In this document: one piece after another, positions 22,411-31,008 of the stretch | How positions within the stretch are numbered: position 1 is the first letter of the stretch | Layout: each line of letters begins with the position of its first letter | NCBI GenBank assembly: GCA_937902455.1 | Contig: CALELI010000171.1 | Span: 1-37,293, forward strand | Source of the DNA: an uncultured Prevotellaceae bacterium | GTDB taxonomy: Bacteria > Bacteroidota > Bacteroidia > Bacteroidales > Bacteroidaceae | Length of the DNA stretch: 37,293 nucleotides | Direction of reading: 5' to 3' | Made by a program: the position numbers and the translations under genes | The notes under the pieces: model-generated | Told to the model about the DNA's origin: nothing | Database searches by the model: none | Seen by the model: only the letters and a program-made list of their open reading frames with translations

Positions 22411-25400
22411 TTACTTTACCAGCACCTTCTTTCCATTGCGGATTACAATGCCCTTGTAACTTGACCCGACAGCCTGACCTGCGAGATTGTAGATAGTTCC
22501 CTCGCCTTCGGGGAGGGCTGGGGTGAGGCTTTCAATTCCTGTCGGGAAGTCAACACTATAGTTCTTGTCGAAGACATAAGTGAATGGACTTGCTGTTGTC
22601 CTTACTATACTCTTGCCGTCATTGTTGAGGATGAAGGCATCCTTGCTCTCGCTGAAACTGCCACGATGGAGCATGGCATCCTTCAAGTCATAGATAGCCT
22701 TGCCACTGATGACTACAGGACTGCCGGCACTGACAGGAGCTGTAGCAGGAACGATAGTTACGATGCCGTTATCTGTTGTGACTGAATAAGTGTTTTCACT
22801 TTCCTGAACATCGAACGGAAGGACAAGTGCATTGTAGCCTTCACAGTTCTTTGTGAATGAAAGGTTGCCAACCTGTGCTGTAATCGGTGAATAGAATGGC
22901 TCATCGCCATTGATTACAACACTCTTTGCACTACCAGTATTCTGGTTAATCAGATTTGCTGTCGTGAGGATGTTTTCTGGGATTTCCTTTGTGTCACTGT
23001 AAACTGCAACTGCATTCTCTGGGAGAGGGATGTTGAATCCGTTGTCGTCAGTGTACCAGATGTTGCTGCCCTGTCCGTTGCCGAAATAGACATCAAACGG
23101 ATAGCGATGTGTCTTTGCAATCTTATAATAAGGACAAGGCACATCATTGCCGTTAGCCTCAGCTGCAACTACATAGTAGCCGTCGGTACCGAGTGCCTGA
23201 ATTTCAGCAGGAAGTGTGTCTGTGCGTCGGTTAGTTGCCCAGATAAGATTGCCTGTCTCCTTGTTATAGAACTTATGTCCTACCCATCCTGTACCCTTGA
23301 AACTGATAGTTGTTCCCGAGATGGTGAAGTAGTCGGCATTGACATTGAAGAAATCTGTGCCGTCATACTGCTCGAAGTCGCCTCCCAGTTCGTCTGTTCC
23401 GAGGAACCACTTTGAATTGTTCTCGAACTTATTTCTAAGAGATCCGGATGCAACTGCACAGAATTCAGGATTTGGATCTGCCGGCTTCTGCTCAACCCTG
23501 TCGTTGATGAACATGATGTTGCCGAGCTTCTTAGGATACTTCTGCATGTAAGCCTTTGCAGCCTTGATGTCGGCTTCTGTAGTAGTCACGAGATGGTTGG
23601 TGTAGTCTCCTACGAACAACTCATTTGCAGGAACGAAGAAACCGTAACTCTCGAAGAACTCACTGAGGTCTGCCTGTGCCACGTCACAGCATTTCTTTGC
23701 AAACTTGAGGTAGTCGTTCCTTCCGTATGCTACTTTTGCAGAAACCTGCTTGCCTTCGCCGTCAACAGTATTCTTCCATTCACTTCCCTGATTCAGTCCG
23801 TCAGCACGTAGTGCCTTGAAGAGACGTGGATAGAATGTAGTGTCGTTCTTCATGACATGGAAATAGAGATAGAGCTGGAAGTACATACGTGTCATGCAGA
23901 ACACATCGTCCGTTCTCTCTCCCCAGTGCTTGCCCTTTGCAAGGTAGTCGAAGTTCTTCTCGACACCAGAACCTCGGCTATCAGTCGTTCCATGTTCCCA
24001 TACATTGATGTTGGCGAACAGGTTGTTTGACACCTCCGTACAGCCAATGAGGTTGATTGTAGCCTGATGGTTGTGGCCCATCTCATGGCCTGGTCCCCAG
24101 AGGTTTCCTGCCTGAGTGGTCATCGTCTTGTAGTCGAAGATGGTTCCCATCGTGTTCTCATTGTAGTATGTTCCGTAGGTTGAGGCATACATATAGTTAT
24201 AGTTCACTGAGAATACATTCCATACGTTCCTGTATCTTCCTTCCCATTCCTCGAGTCCCATGTAGCGTTCCTCGTTAGTCACTACCTTGTTCCACAGTTT
24301 CGTGATGCCTTCCATCTCCACCGGACAAGCCTTCTTCAGTTCGTAGCCGTTTACGGCAAACATAAGGTTCTTCGTCTTGAGGTTGATGACATTACATTCG
24401 TTCAGCAGGTCTTGCTGAAGGAGTCGCCAGTCAGCATTTGTCATGCCACGTGTTGCATCCCAGTAGCCATGCAGCTGTCCGCCTTCAATATGAATCTTGA
24501 TGTCCGGGTAGTCAGCAATGAATTTGCTCGTGTCGTTCAGCTGATAGAAGATGAAGAGCATATTCTGTTCCTGAGCCTTGAAGATGTTCAGGCCAGCCTT
24601 GAGGTCGATGCAGGTACCTGTCTGGTGGTCACCTGGAACACCTTCGGTTGATACACATTCGAGCTGGAGTGTACAGTCGCTGTCTGCCTGCTTGTCAACA
24701 TAGAGCATCACGATATCGCCTGTATTGGCTACGATTCCTGTAGGGTTAGCCAGTTTGCCGAATGCATTGCTCATACCCATTCCCCAGCACATCTGGTTGT
24801 AGTTGCTGTAAACCTGATAGTCGGCAATACGGAAGAACTTCTCGTAGCCTGCAGTATATCCATTGCCAAGATCTGTATATGTCTTCCATGAGTCGTGCTT
24901 TATCTTGAGCACCATGTCCTTCATTGCCTGAGGCAGTTCCGGATAGCCTTTCAGGCCGTCGAGTTCTTCATCGGAGAGTGCAAGCACAGAAGACTTGAGG
25001 GTAGTGCATGCCTTGTCTTCAAACAAATGGTTGAGTGTCTCCTGATATTCTGCCTTATGTTGTACGAGGTTATTGTATTCTTCAAGTGAGTTGCGTGCCT
25101 TGTCGATGTCTGCCTGCGACAGTTCGACCTTCTCGAAAGCCCATGCACTGGCGTCGGCAGTCTTGTCCCAGAGCACTACATGATAGCCCTGTGAGCTTGC
25201 AGTGTGCATTCCTTGTCCGGCACTGACTGATGAGGTGATGGTGAATGTGTTGTTCCACTCGTCGGTGGTAGGAGTCAGATAGAACACCTTAGAAGCCTTT
25301 CCTACCGTGAAGAACTGACTTGTGCCAGGATTGCCGTTTGCGTAATTGTCAGATACTACATTCTGGAAAGTGTAACCCGTTCCGCTCTTGCATATCTTCC

Positions 25401-26535
25401 AGCACTGATAGAGGTTAGAAAGGTCTCTCGTCATTGACTTCAGCTCACCGCTGATTTCAGTCATGTCCTTCAGGTATGTAGCGCTGACGATGCGATAGTA
25501 TGCACCATCCTCGATTTCCTTTGCCCAGCCCTTGCCGCCATTGAGGTGCTCACGGATTTCCTCTTCGGAGATGTCTGTCACGGGTTCCATCGTCCAGTCA
25601 CTTCCAGCGTCGTTGGAATAACTCCACTTGTAGAGGGTCTGTCCGTCGTTCCCGAGGTTAAGACAACTGTTTCCCGAGAAGTCCTCCTTGCCGGAGATGT
25701 TGCACCATGACTCTGTTTCCGTGTTCTTGTTGTTCGGGCTGTATTGTATGTACAGAGTCTTTGCACTCTTTGTCGGAACGCCGAAGTCCTCCTGCAGATA
25801 TTCGCCAGTCTCGGCATTGAGGAATGTGTATCCCTTGCCGTCCTTTGCCTTCAGCCAGAGCTGGGAATAGCCGGAAGATACTCTTGCTGCACCGAATGCT
25901 TTTCCCGGTTCGTCTGATGTCAGATAGTTCGGATTGCGCTTGTTGTAGATACGTACAAAACAGTCGGAACTCATCACGTAGTCGTACTGAGCCTTGCCTC
26001 TCAGGCTGCTCACGTCCTGTATGATGACTTCAAGGAACGACCAGTCGCCGATGCTTCCCTCCTTTGCGGAGTTGCCGCCGATGAGGTCGCCGCCAGTTGT
26101 CGGAGCCGTGAGTTTCCTGATGCTTCCCGAGATATTGAAATGACCTTCAGTGCCCTCTATTGGAGTCACCTTGAGTCCATAGCCTTTTTCGTCAGCAGGC
26201 TTCACCGAGGAACCTGGATTCGGGATGAAGTGTTGAAGTCCTGTCTGGATGAAGTATTTTCCTTCTGTATCCGTTTCCACCAGCTGGAACATATAGCCAG
26301 TATTGCCCGACACACTGATTCCCTCAGGACTGCCACCCTGTTTCAGCGCCATTGCATCGTTCTCGTAGGCGAACTTGCCAGTACCGTTATTGAATAAGAA
26401 ATACCATTTCCCTGTCTCCAGCTGAGTAGAGAGCGCACCGACAGAGAATAACTTTCCTGCATAATTGTCTGCAAGAGCATTGCCGATTCCCACGAAGGTC
26501 ATCAAGAGCAGTAAGAAAAACCTGATTTGTTTCAT
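22411..26535 (-). CDS. Secreted M60 (enhancin-like) metallopeptidase
   Basis: 1374 aa from ATG 26535 (MKQIRFFLLLLMTF; signal peptide ends NALA). An in-frame upstream ATG at 26568 has a poor n-region. The zinc motif HEMGHNHQ (codons 24064-24087, residues 817-824) is the HExGHxxQ of M60 peptidases, and NVWEHG follows about 30 residues later. M60 enzymes of gut bacteria cleave glycosylated, mucin-like proteins. The N-terminal 500 residues hold beta-rich, ricin-like or lectin-like units (YMFQLVETDTEGKYFIQTGL; SQLWLKAKDGKGYTFLN) and helical FIVAR-like stretches. The C-terminus has beta domains and the tail IYNLAGQAV...YKGIVIRNGKK. A REP-like repeat encodes the linker before the tail. It has a consensus promoter. 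Confidence 0.9.
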   Translation of the reverse strand: MKQIRFFLLLLMTFVGIGNALADNYAGKLFSVGALSTQLETGKWYFLFNNGTGKFAYENDAMALKQGGSPEGISVSGNTGYMFQLVETDTEGKYFIQTGLQHFIPNPGSSVKPADEKGYGLKVTPIEGTEGHFNISGSIRKLTAPTTGGDLIGGNSAKEGSIGDWSFLEVIIQDVSSLRGKAQYDYVMSSDCFVRIYNKRNPNYLTSDEPGKAFGAARVSSGYSQLWLKAKDGKGYTFLNAETGEYLQEDFGVPTKSAKTLYIQYSPNNKNTETESWCNISGKEDFSGNSCLNLGNDGQTLYKWSYSNDAGSDWTMEPVTDISEEEIREHLNGGKGWAKEIEDGAYYRIVSATYLKDMTEISGELKSMTRDLSNLYQCWKICKSGTGYTFQNVVSDNYANGNPGTSQFFTVGKASKVFYLTPTTDEWNNTFTITSSVSAGQGMHTASSQGYHVVLWDKTADASAWAFEKVELSQADIDKARNSLEEYNNLVQHKAEYQETLNHLFEDKACTTLKSSVLALSDEELDGLKGYPELPQAMKDMVLKIKHDSWKTYTDLGNGYTAGYEKFFRIADYQVYSNYNQMCWGMGMSNAFGKLANPTGIVANTGDIVMLYVDKQADSDCTLQLECVSTEGVPGDHQTGTCIDLKAGLNIFKAQEQNMLFIFYQLNDTSKFIADYPDIKIHIEGGQLHGYWDATRGMTNADWRLLQQDLLNECNVINLKTKNLMFAVNGYELKKACPVEMEGITKLWNKVVTNEERYMGLEEWEGRYRNVWNVFSVNYNYMYASTYGTYYNENTMGTIFDYKTMTTQAGNLWGPGHEMGHNHQATINLIGCTEVSNNLFANINVWEHGTTDSRGSGVEKNFDYLAKGKHWGERTDDVFCMTRMYFQLYLYFHVMKNDTTFYPRLFKALRADGLNQGSEWKNTVDGEGKQVSAKVAYGRNDYLKFAKKCCDVAQADLSEFFESYGFFVPANELFVGDYTNHLVTTTEADIKAAKAYMQKYPKKLGNIMFINDRVEQKPADPNPEFCAVASGSLRNKFENNSKWFLGTDELGGDFEQYDGTDFFNVNADYFTISGTTISFKGTGWVGHKFYNKETGNLIWATNRRTDTLPAEIQALGTDGYYVVAAEANGNDVPCPYYKIAKTHRYPFDVYFGNGQGSNIWYTDDNGFNIPLPENAVAVYSDTKEIPENILTTANLINQNTGSAKSVVINGDEPFYSPITAQVGNLSFTKNCEGYNALVLPFDVQESENTYSVTTDNGIVTIVPATAPVSAGSPVVISGKAIYDLKDAMLHRGSFSESKDAFILNNDGKSIVRTTASPFTYVFDKNYSVDFPTGIESLTPALPEGEGTIYNLAGQAVGSSYKGIVIRNGKKVLVK
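22500..22528 (-). repeat. REP-like palindromic repeat inside coding sequence (copy 2)
   Basis: Minus-strand copy of the 29-nt repeat at 3923-3951, with 28 of 29 bases identical. It encodes the linker LTPALPEGEG just before the C-terminal tail of the M60 peptidase. Confidence 0.7.
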
Positions 26536-26581
26536 ATTATAGTATCGATTTGTCAGATTATGCCACACTATTATGGAACTG

Positions 26582-26613
26582 CAAAGATAGCAAATTAATA
26601 CGAGAGTAACAAA
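26582..26613 (-). promoter_or_regulatory. Promoter of the M60 peptidase - VanZ operon
   Basis: On the minus strand TTTG (26610-26613), 20 bp, TATCTTTG (26582-26589), about 47 bp before ATG 26535. It is nearly the same box pair as that of the HU-like gene. Confidence 0.8.
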
Positions 26614-26708
26614 GATTATATGAATTTTAACTCATCCAGTGATAAATGACCCTGGAAAACCCTCTATGGGAGTAGAACTCCCACACAAGCAATCAGCAAT
26701 GTCTATTC

Positions 26709-26923
26709 GAGCAGTCAATAAGGTCCAGATGAGCAGTCAATGAGGTCTGCTCATGTAGTCAATAAGGTCCAGACAAGCTGAGAACAAGGTCAATGCATTA
26801 ATAAGGCATTACAGATTGCATTAATAATGCATTAAGCATCGCATTAATAATGGATTTGGAATTGCATTAATAATGCGCTGACCTTGTTCTCAGTTTGAAC
26901 GGACCTTGTTCGCTTGACAAGTA
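26709..26923. repeat. 23-bp array enclosed by inverted 22-bp arrays (element 2)
   Basis: Four units with an exact 23-bp period begin at 26797, 26820, 26843 and 26866 and share ATTAATAA, mostly as GCATTAATAATG. To the left are four 22-bp units (AAGGTC-type cores at 26721, 26743, 26765, 26787). To the right two such units are inverted (GACCTT at 26880 and 26902, also 22 bp apart). The inner arms (26764-26800 against 26871-26907) share a perfect CTGAGAACAAGGTCA. The layout is that of element 1 at 15099-15368 but with other sequences. It lies between the divergent M60 and dacB genes. Confidence 0.88.
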
Positions 26924-26994
26924 AACCTTCCTGACAGCTCAAGTGGTAGTTTTCGACTGTTGAAATGGTGGTGTTCGTCTGTTATCGGCAATCA

Positions 26995-27017
26995 GGGAGC
27001 GTGGTTTCCATGCTCCC
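26995..27017 (+). other. Strong hairpin upstream of dacB
   Basis: GGGAGCGTGG, loop TTT, CCATGCTCCC: 10 bp with one G-U pair. No T-run follows. It lies about 70 bp upstream of the dacB -7 box and could end transcripts coming from the repeat element or bind a regulator. Apart from this hairpin, element 2 and the two promoters, I see nothing else in 26614-27115. Confidence 0.55.
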
Positions 27018-27086
27018 CATGACCTATATATTAATAAGGTGTTACAAAAATCTTGACTTTTGTTATCTATTTTCGACAATTTTCAT

Positions 27087-27094
27087 TATCTTTG
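27087..27094 (+). promoter_or_regulatory. -7 box of dacB
   Basis: TATCTTTG matches TAnnTTTG and lies 22 bp before ATG 27116. The -33 region is weak (TTAT at 21 bp). Confidence 0.6.
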
Positions 27095-27115
27095 CAAAGC
27101 AAATTATTAACATGA

Positions 27116-28303
27116 ATGCGATTCCTTCGGATAACCATACTGACATTAGCCTTTCTGTCGTTCTTCTTCGCTGACAAGACCTTCGCACAGAGCGAACAGG
27201 AGTGGGAGGACAAGGTGATTCCTCATCTTGAGGAGATGGCACGACTGGCTGACGACAACAGCTATCATACCTCCATCTGCATCTACGACCTCACCTTCGA
27301 CGCAATGGTCTTCGGCTACAACGAGAACAAGAAGATGCGTCCTGCATCTACCCAGAAACTCGTCACTGCCATCTCTGCCCTCGACCAGCTGGGAGCCGGC
27401 TATCAGTTTCGCACAGATGTGTACCAGACGGGGGAAGTCGTTCCTGACGAAAACGGCAAAGGCGTCCTTCATGGCGACATCTACATCGTGGGGTGCATGG
27501 ATCCGCTTTTGGGAGAGTCTCAGATTCAGTCAGTCGGCGACTCGCTCATGAAGCAGGGCATCTCCATGATTGATGGCAATATCTATACCGACATGGAAAT
27601 GAAGGACACGATAAGTCTGGGTAACGGCTGGTGCTGGGACGACGAGAACCCAACTCTCTCACCCATCACATTCCTGCCCAAGACCATCAACATAAAGACG
27701 ACTCAGCCTCAGGACCTCAGGACTTCCGTGAAGACCTATCCTGGAGGAGGCAGGCTGGTATGTTCCTTCTCGCACTCGCTCAATCAGGTTCTTCAGAGAA
27801 TGATGAAGAACAGCGACAACCAGCATGCCGAGAGCATGTTCTACCAGCTGGGGCGGCAAGTGAAGAGACCTTGCACCTTCAAGGACTGCCTTAACCAGGT
27901 GATGAAGACGATTGCCAAGACAGGCCAGCCAGAATCGGCATTTGAGGTACAGGATGGCAGCGGGCTGTCTCTCTACAACTACATCACGGCACGTGCCGAA
28001 GTGGCAATGCTGCGATATGCGAGTTACACGCCTCAGATATTCAGTTATCTCTATCCTGCCCTCCCGATAGCAGGAGTTGACGGAACGCTGAAATCAAGAA
28101 TGAAGGGGACGTCGGCAGAACACAACATCCATGCCAAGACGGGTACGGTGAGCCATGTCATCTCCCTTGCAGGTTACCTTACCGCACCGACAGGCCATCT
28201 CATTGCCTTCTCAGTCATCAGTAACGGATGCGAGGACAAGGCAGAGGCAAGAGCGTTCCACGACAGGATACTGAGTAAGCTGACAATGAAGATTGAGAAA
28301 TGA
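27116..28303 (+). CDS. dacB: D-alanyl-D-alanine carboxypeptidase/endopeptidase (PBP4, S13)
   Basis: Periplasmic penicillin-binding protein that trims or cuts peptidoglycan stem peptides. Signal peptide to KTFAQ (about residue 25). The three active-site motifs are present: STQK (S78-K81), SDN (233-235) and KTG (341-343). At 395 aa it is shorter than the usual 450-500 aa; the insert domain between SxxK and SxN appears reduced. ATG 27116 lies 22 bp after a -7 box; an overlapping ATG at 27112 is in another frame. The stop is followed directly by AGTTTAG heptamers. It may be co-transcribed with the downstream GH27 gene. Confidence 0.92.
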   Translation: MRFLRITILTLAFLSFFFADKTFAQSEQEWEDKVIPHLEEMARLADDNSYHTSICIYDLTFDAMVFGYNENKKMRPASTQKLVTAISALDQLGAGYQFRTDVYQTGEVVPDENGKGVLHGDIYIVGCMDPLLGESQIQSVGDSLMKQGISMIDGNIYTDMEMKDTISLGNGWCWDDENPTLSPITFLPKTINIKTTQPQDLRTSVKTYPGGGRLVCSFSHSLNQVLQRMMKNSDNQHAESMFYQLGRQVKRPCTFKDCLNQVMKTIAKTGQPESAFEVQDGSGLSLYNYITARAEVAMLRYASYTPQIFSYLYPALPIAGVDGTLKSRMKGTSAEHNIHAKTGTVSHVISLAGYLTAPTGHLIAFSVISNGCEDKAEARAFHDRILSKLTMKIEK

Positions 28304-28360
28304 AAAGTTTAGAGTTGATAGTTTAGAGTTTAGAGTCAGTTATAAAGTTTAGAGTTGGAA
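28304..28360 (+). repeat. AGTTTAG heptamer repeats after dacB
   Basis: Starts right after the dacB stop: repeated AGTTTAG/AGTTTAGAGT units with imperfect spacers. Same family as the tract near 13308-13340. An AATTATG-type tract follows near 28376. Confidence 0.75.
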
Positions 28361-28416
28361 GAAGCTTGAAACCAATAATTATGAATTATAAAAATGAAAC
28401 AACAAATAAAATAAGT

Positions 28417-30957
28417 ATGAAAAAGAATCTTACCACTAAAGCGATTGCCTTATCGGCACTTTTCACTTTTCACTTTTCACTTTTCACTCTGAGCTATGCT
28501 CAGCAGACCCCACTCATGGGATGGAGTAGCTGGAACACATTCGGCATCAACATCAACGACCAGCTGATCCGTCAGCAGGCTGATGCTATGGTCAACAGCG
28601 GATTGGCTGCTGCCGGTTATGCCTACATCAACATCGACGACGGCTATTTTGCTAACCGCGACGAGAACGGAAAGTTGCTCATCAATACAGAGAAGTTCCC
28701 TGACGGGCTGAAACCTGTGGCCGACTACATTCACTCCAAAGGACTGAAGGCAGGAATCTACAACGACGCTGGCGTAAGTACCTGTGCATGCAATTTCGGT
28801 GGTGACAAAGGTGGTGAGGGTGCCGGACTCTACGGCCATGACCAGCAGGACATCGACATGTACTTCAAGGACTGTGACTTCGACTTCATAAAGGTGGACT
28901 TCTGCGGTGGAGTGACATGGGCTCACAAGAACAAGGGTATCATCCTCGACCCTCAGGAACGCTATACAGCCATCTCGAAGGCCATAAAGAAGACTGGCAA
29001 GAAGGGTGCAAGACTGAATGCGTGCAGATGGGACTATCCCGGAACATGGATTGGCGACGTTGCAGAAAGCTGGAGAACTACCGGCGACATCAACTGCAGC
29101 TGGCGTTCCGTGAAGGGAATCATCGAGCAGAACCTCTACCTCGCAGCCTATTCAAGCAAGGGACACTACAACGACATGGACATGCTGGAGGTAGGCAGAG
29201 GCCTGACTGAAATCGAAGACGAGACTCACTTCGGACTCTGGTGCATCATGAACTCACCTCTCCTCGTGGGGTGTGACATGAGAGACATCAAGCCGGCAGC
29301 CCTCGCACTCATGACCAACAAGGAACTCATCGCCCTCAATCAGGACCCACTCGGTCAGCAGGCTTACGTGGCAAAGAAGAGCAACGACTGCTACATCCTC
29401 GTGAAAGACATCGAGAAGGCTTACAGCACCACCCGTGCAGTTGCCATCTACAATCCTACAGATACAGCAAGGACAGTGCGACTCATCTTCAAGGACGTTG
29501 ACCTCGCAGGCGACATGAAGGTTCGAGACCTCTTCCGCCACTCGGAAGTGAAGGTTGACGACAACCAGTACATCGCAGTGGAGATACCTGCTCACGGCAC
29601 ACAAATCTACAAGCTCACTGCAACTGAACGCCTTGAGCGCAACCTGTATGAGGCCGAGACAGGCTATATCGATGCCTATCAGGAACTCAAGAACTACAAG
29701 GAGAACGGTAACGGAATATACGAATACGATGCTGCCTGCAGCGGTGGCATGAAGGCAAGCTGGCTTGGAAAGAGTCAACAGAATGCACTCCAGTGGAAGA
29801 ATGTCTTCAGCAGGAAGGGCGGTGAATATCGTCTTCGCGTCAAGGTTGCCGACTATAAGTTCGGCGGCGAAGTGAGGAAGTTCTCCGTGGAAGTGAACGG
29901 CAAGAAAGTCGGTGAACTCTCTTCTGCTGACCACATCATGAACATCAAGCTGAAGAAGGGCGAGAACACCATCCGTCTCTACAACGCAAACGACTGGATG
30001 CCGAATATCGACTGCATCAATGTCGACCCCGTAAACGGCAATAAGTTCTCCTTCACAGGCAATCCACTCGTACACGACAACTATACAGCCGACCCTGCGA
30101 CAGTGGTGGTAGGCAACACACTCTACCTCTTCACAGGCCACGACGAGGCTTACGAAGACCAGAAAGGCTGGGAAGGACAGTACGGTTTCAACATCACTGG
30201 CTGGCTCTGCTATTCCACAAAGGACATGAAGACATGGACTGACCACGGAATCGTGATGACTCCTACAGACTTTGCATGGGGCAAAGGCGAGGCATGGGCT
30301 TCACAGATGGTCGAGAAGGACGGCAAGTATTATTACTATGTGACTGTCCAGGCAGGAGAGCCATATAACTGCAAGGCAATCGGTGTGGCAGTAAGCGACA
30401 ACCCTACAGGCCCTTACAAGGATGCTCTCGGTAAGCCACTCATCGAGGACAAGATGACCGATAACGGCCCTCGTGGATGGTGGAACGACATCGACCCGAC
30501 TGTCCTCATCGATGATGACGGCACTCCTTACCTCTGCTGGGGAAACGGCAGCTGCTTCATGGTACGACTGAAGAAGAACATGATTGAACTCGACGACGAG
30601 ATTCACAACATCAGTGTCCCTCAGTACACAGAAGGCCCTTGGCTCCACAAGGCAAACGGCTGGTACTACCTCACTTACGCAGGAATGGGACAAGGTGGCG
30701 AGGACATCCGCTATGCTATGGCAAAGACTCCTTACGGTCCCTGGGAGGCAAAAGGCGAACTGACAGGAGCTGCAGAAGGCTCATTCACCATTCACCCGGC
30801 TGTCACTCAGTTCAACGGGAAATGGTATCTCTTCTACCACAACTCCACCCTGAAACTCAACGGATACAGAAACGCTACCGGAAGACGTAGTGTCTGTTTC
30901 GATGAACTCTTCTACAACGAAGACGGCACAATGAAATTCGTAAATCAGACAAAATAA
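28417..30957 (+). CDS. Secreted GH27-CBM-GH43 fusion
   Basis: 846 aa from ATG 28417. The signal peptide h-region LSALFTFHFSLFTLSYA is encoded by a heptamer repeat. The GH27 barrel (about 35-410) opens with PLMGWSSWNTFG and has the nucleophile in FIKVDFCGG (D161) and acid/base in TTGDIN (D224); GH27 acts as alpha-galactosidase or beta-L-arabinopyranosidase. A CBM35-like beta-sandwich (about 420-545, YEAETGYIDA to NIDCINVDP) follows. A GH43-type propeller (about 548-846, TADPATVVVGNTLYLFTGHDE) ends the protein; its base is likely D559, and IDPTVLIDDDG and TEGPW follow. The two modules suggest removal of galactose or arabinopyranose and arabinofuranose side chains, as in arabinogalactan. There is no C-terminal tail motif. 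Confidence 0.92.
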   Translation: MKKNLTTKAIALSALFTFHFSLFTLSYAQQTPLMGWSSWNTFGININDQLIRQQADAMVNSGLAAAGYAYINIDDGYFANRDENGKLLINTEKFPDGLKPVADYIHSKGLKAGIYNDAGVSTCACNFGGDKGGEGAGLYGHDQQDIDMYFKDCDFDFIKVDFCGGVTWAHKNKGIILDPQERYTAISKAIKKTGKKGARLNACRWDYPGTWIGDVAESWRTTGDINCSWRSVKGIIEQNLYLAAYSSKGHYNDMDMLEVGRGLTEIEDETHFGLWCIMNSPLLVGCDMRDIKPAALALMTNKELIALNQDPLGQQAYVAKKSNDCYILVKDIEKAYSTTRAVAIYNPTDTARTVRLIFKDVDLAGDMKVRDLFRHSEVKVDDNQYIAVEIPAHGTQIYKLTATERLERNLYEAETGYIDAYQELKNYKENGNGIYEYDAACSGGMKASWLGKSQQNALQWKNVFSRKGGEYRLRVKVADYKFGGEVRKFSVEVNGKKVGELSSADHIMNIKLKKGENTIRLYNANDWMPNIDCINVDPVNGNKFSFTGNPLVHDNYTADPATVVVGNTLYLFTGHDEAYEDQKGWEGQYGFNITGWLCYSTKDMKTWTDHGIVMTPTDFAWGKGEAWASQMVEKDGKYYYYVTVQAGEPYNCKAIGVAVSDNPTGPYKDALGKPLIEDKMTDNGPRGWWNDIDPTVLIDDDGTPYLCWGNGSCFMVRLKKNMIELDDEIHNISVPQYTEGPWLHKANGWYYLTYAGMGQGGEDIRYAMAKTPYGPWEAKGELTGAAEGSFTIHPAVTQFNGKWYLFYHNSTLKLNGYRNATGRRSVCFDELFYNEDGTMKFVNQTK
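28457..28503 (+). repeat. CACTTTT heptamer array encoding a signal peptide
   Basis: CACTTTT units (28457-28488), the complement of the AGTGAAA family, are read as FTFHFSLFT, a seven-residue period. The last 31 bases (28473-28503) are identical to 31083-31113 in the GH95 gene. Confidence 0.85.
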
Positions 30958-30963
30958 AGGTTT

Positions 30964-30987
30964 TTAGTTTAAAGTTTATAGTTTAAG
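30964..30987 (+). repeat. AGTTTAA heptamers between GH27 and GH95 genes
   Basis: AGTTTAA, AGTTTAT, AGTTTAA in succession in the 51-bp gap. No terminator or promoter is seen there, which favours co-transcription. Confidence 0.65.
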
Positions 30988-31008
30988 GAACCAATAAATA
31001 GAAAGAGT

